Of a DNA stretch of 64,000 bases, positions 62,101 to 64,000 are shown one piece after another. The stretch is taken from contig BDSI01000029.1 in the NCBI GenBank assembly GCA_003117195.1, forward strand, positions 1 through 64,000, read 5' to 3'. Under the pieces are notes generated by a model. It made no database searches. It had not been told where the DNA came from and saw nothing but the letters and a program-made list of their open reading frames with translations. Position 1 is the stretch's first letter; the number at the start of each line of letters is the position of its first letter. The DNA is from Eudorina sp. 2006-703-Eu-15. Lineage: Eukaryota > Chlorophyta > Chlorophyceae > Chlamydomonadales > Volvocaceae. Made by a program: the position numbers and the translations under genes.

Positions 62101-63889
62101 GGGCTGGCCAGGATCAGCAGCAGCAGCAGCCGCAGCTGCGAGAGACACAGGACAACGGGGCCGCGGGCACGCGCGGCGCGGCGGCAGCCGTCACTGCCGC
62201 AGCCGCAGCCGCGGCGGCGGCGGTGGGGTGCGGACTGGGCGGCCGCACCGGCGCGCCCGGTGGACCCGCGGGTCACTTGTTCTGTACGGCAGGGTACACC
62301 GGCCGCGTCAAGATATGGGATGACAGGTACCGTGCGTCGCTTGATGACGGCCACCAACCACTGCCACCAACTGTGTCCCCACCCTCGTGGCTTTCTGCCT
62401 CCCGCCCCGACCCTGCACCACCTGCCTCGAAGCGCATCGGTCACCCGTCCCTTCGTCACCCGCCCCTCCTCCCTTCTGGTCACGCAGCCCGCCTTCCATT
62501 GCCCCCTCTCCCTGCCGATGCCGCCCCCGGACCCCGCTGCCGCCTCCCGCCACCGCCTCCTCCCCGGCCTCCACCGCCGCCGCGACCTCCACCTCCACGG
62601 CCTCCGGCACAGCCGCCGCCACCATCCCCCTCATCACCGCCGCAACCTTCACCACCTCCTCCGTCCCCTCCTCCTCCTCAGCCCCCTCCGCGCCTGCCCC
62701 CTCCTCCTTTTTGTCAATGAAGACAGCGAAACTGAAAAAGAGCAACAAACCGATAACCGCCGATGTAGTCATTGACCAAGACGGCGAAGCGTTGACTCCG
62801 ACGAAATGAGTAGAAGCTGATATATTCAGGAGGCACCGTAGCAGGGCTGGCGAGAAGAGTTGTAACGGTTGAACCCAAAGAGCGAAGACTGCTAACCTCC
62901 TCCTCCTCGACCCCCTCCGCGCCCGCCCCCCTCCTCCTCCTCCTCCTGCTGCCGCCCTCAGGGACTCCTCCCGGCCCCTGCTGGACCGCATCGTGCACCG
63001 CTCCTACTCCCACGACGCAGCCTGGACCCGCCGCCCCGCCGCCCTGGTGCTGGCCCAGGACGACGGAGGGCTGCGGGTGGTGCTGCTGGACGCCGCGGCG
63101 GCCATGAGCGGAGACGACGGCGCCGGAGGCATCGGCAGCCTCACCTTCAAGGGTGCGTGTGTGTGTGCGCTGTGCGGGGCGGAATGGGGTCGGTGACGTG
63201 GTCAGCCGGAGCAGCGCCTCGGGCGGCGGCGGAATGCTGAGCCTGGGCCGCGGCCGCGGCCGCTGCGCCCGGGCCTGCGGTTCGCGGTGGAGGGGTGGAG
63301 GGGAGGAGGAGGGGGCGAGGGGACGAGGAGGGGACGACGAGGGGACGAGGAGGGGAGGAGGAGGGGTGGAGGGGAGGAGGGGAGGAGGAGGGGGCACGTG
63401 AGGACGGAGGCTCCTGGGTTTGATGCGGTCAGGGGAGTGGGCAGAGGGCTGCTGTGTATGCTGGGGGGCCGGTCCGCTGCGTCGCTGGGTGCAGGCGGGG
63501 TCGGGAGGGGGTCGGGATGCAGGCGGGGTCGGGAGGGGGTCGGGGTGCAGGCGGGGTCGGGAGGGGTTCGGGGTGCAAGGTACGCTGAACCCTCATTCTT
63601 CATGTCACACCACACCGCGTTAGAACACCACTACTACATGGCACACTGCAGCCCGCATTTGATGTGATGTGATGTGATGTGATGTGATGTGATGTGATGT
63701 AACGCAGCGTGGTGTTGATGCCGTGTGTGCAGAGCCCAATTGCGGCGCGCTCTGGTCGGCCTGCTACGTGCCTCGACTGCAGATGCTGCTGTACGGCGGT
63801 ACGGAAGGCCTGGCGGCGGCGATGGCCTGGGAGTTTGCGGCCGATACCAGAAACCGGCGACCGCACGTGCCGCTGGCCGGGCTGGTCAG
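59167..63889 (+). CDS. WD40 protein resembling TFIIIC subunit GTF3C2 (TFIIIC110), 3' end outside window
   Basis: Exons 59167-59829, 60268-61212, 62010-62326, 62962-63152, 63733-63889, phases consistent; 757 residues, continuing beyond the window. Blade-like motifs in GTF3C2 order: AFAGGPVWCADFCPPP, EYVALSTHP...VQLWVLP, LLLAHDGRVAWDVRWCPSPG, VIGLLAMVLGDGSVVV, ASCCDWHMPD...LLVGCWDGSVALWRLP, VISNPIWDTNFIVPTSG, HLFCTAGYTGRVKIWDDR. GTF3C2 forms part of the TFIIIC module that binds the tRNA B-box and recruits TFIIIB for RNA polymerase III (family knowledge). Long Ala/Gly/Glu inserts separate the blades. The ATG at 59167 directly follows an in-frame TAA; AAATGTCAG at 59177 could instead be an acceptor, with earlier exons upstream. 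Confidence 0.78.
59905..59951 (-). repeat. Intron repeat R1, copy 12, antisense to its host gene
   Basis: Plus strand GGGGGTAATAGGAAATTGGT then AGACAAATTTCTACTGCGCT GCTG, the reverse complement of R1. It lies about 80 nt after the 5' splice site (59829/59830) of the TFIIIC-like gene. Confidence 0.85.
61442..61482 (-). repeat. Dispersed intron motif R3, reverse copy
   Basis: Plus strand GGTTTGAGTCGAGTCGGGCG then ACTCTCTTGTCTAAACACAC. A second reverse copy is at 61884-61909 in the same intron of the TFIIIC-like gene. Confidence 0.5.
61884..61909 (-). repeat. Dispersed intron motif R3, reverse copy
   Basis: GTGCGGGTCTCTTCTCTAAA CACACG on the plus strand; second R3 copy of intron 2 of the TFIIIC-like gene, followed closely by an R2 copy. 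Confidence 0.5.
61942..61972 (+). repeat. Intron motif R2
   Basis: CCTTTGTCGATAAAAGCAGA then CAGCGAAACC, about 40 nt before the 3' splice site at 62009 and sense to the TFIIIC-like gene. Confidence 0.65.
62707..62742 (+). repeat. Intron motif R2
   Basis: CTTTTTGTCAATGAAGACAG then CGAAACTGAAAAAGAG, sense to the TFIIIC-like gene in intron 3. A half-copy (GTCATTGACCAAGACGGCGA) follows at 62770. Confidence 0.65.
63297..63400. repeat. GGGGAGGAGG-type purine repeat in an intron
   Basis: Polypurine (G/A) tract of GGGGAGGAGG/GACGAGG units. It is followed at 63490-63575 by about four copies of a ~27-bp GGGTCGGGAGGGGGTCGGG repeat and at 63660-63701 by a TGATG pentamer array, all in intron 4 of the TFIIIC-like gene. 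Confidence 0.85.
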
Positions 63890-64000
63890 GTGGGTTTCGG
63901 GTGCCAACTGACCCGCGGGTCGATCGCATAAGGTCACTTAGAACGGTAGCGATCGGTCCCCCGCCCCCGCCGCCGCCGCCCCTGGCGCCCTGACGTCCGA
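63890..64000 (+). other. Start of the next intron of the TFIIIC-like gene
   Basis: GTGGGTTTCGG donor after ...GLVR. No further exon before the end of the window. Confidence 0.6.

Overview
The window looks like nuclear DNA of a volvocine green alga (Chlamydomonas/Gonium/Volvox type). This is inferred from the GC-rich coding exons split by many short introns, the GT-rich intron microsatellites, the homopolymeric Ala/Gly/Gln insertions in conserved proteins, a Pro-rich secreted or membrane protein of algal-wall character, a TGTAA-type polyadenylation signal, and a Ty3/gypsy retrotransposon carrying a PHD finger. The species cannot be fixed from the sequence.

Layout. (1) 212-10837 (+): 3' two thirds of an M16 metallopeptidase of the insulysin/nardilysin type, 15 visible exons; the HxxEH domain lies upstream of the window. 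(2) 12562-15564 (+): plastid fibrillin (PAP) gene, six recognised exons, first exon not resolved. (3) 15565-19634: no confident gene, only weak small ORFs and a long CA microsatellite. (4) 27172-19635 (-): PUB+UBX protein, a plant PUX2 / human UBXN6-type CDC48/p97 cofactor. (5) 28881-41066: a young Ty3/gypsy-type retrotransposon with two apparently identical 859-bp terminal units, inserted between the divergently transcribed genes 4 and 6; the DNA on both sides is lower in GC. (6) 43303-53231 (+): signal peptide, Pro-rich stalk, Cys-rich region, REJ/PKD-like domains and one membrane span, 11 exons with consistent phases. (7) 53232-59166: mostly unassigned. (8) 59167-63889 (+): WD40 protein resembling the TFIIIC subunit GTF3C2, running off the right edge.

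Two things stand out. The retrotransposon has a DDE integrase, yet its ends are arranged A1...B1-A2-B2 (split direct repeats, normally typical of tyrosine-recombinase retroelements), with a TTGA target duplication outside A1 and B2. Its polyprotein also carries a cytosine-5 DNA methyltransferase-like domain, apparently without the catalytic PC motif, between RNase H and integrase, plus a PHD finger after the integrase. Separately, a ~50-bp repeat (TGGCAGCAGCGCAG...CCAATTTCCTATACCCC) recurs in introns of three unrelated genes. Sense copies lie just before the 3' splice site and antisense copies just after the 5' splice site, as expected if these introns descend from an introner-like mobile element.

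All exon calls were made by eye from frame continuity, splice dinucleotides, matching phases and recalled family motifs; no alignment was run.
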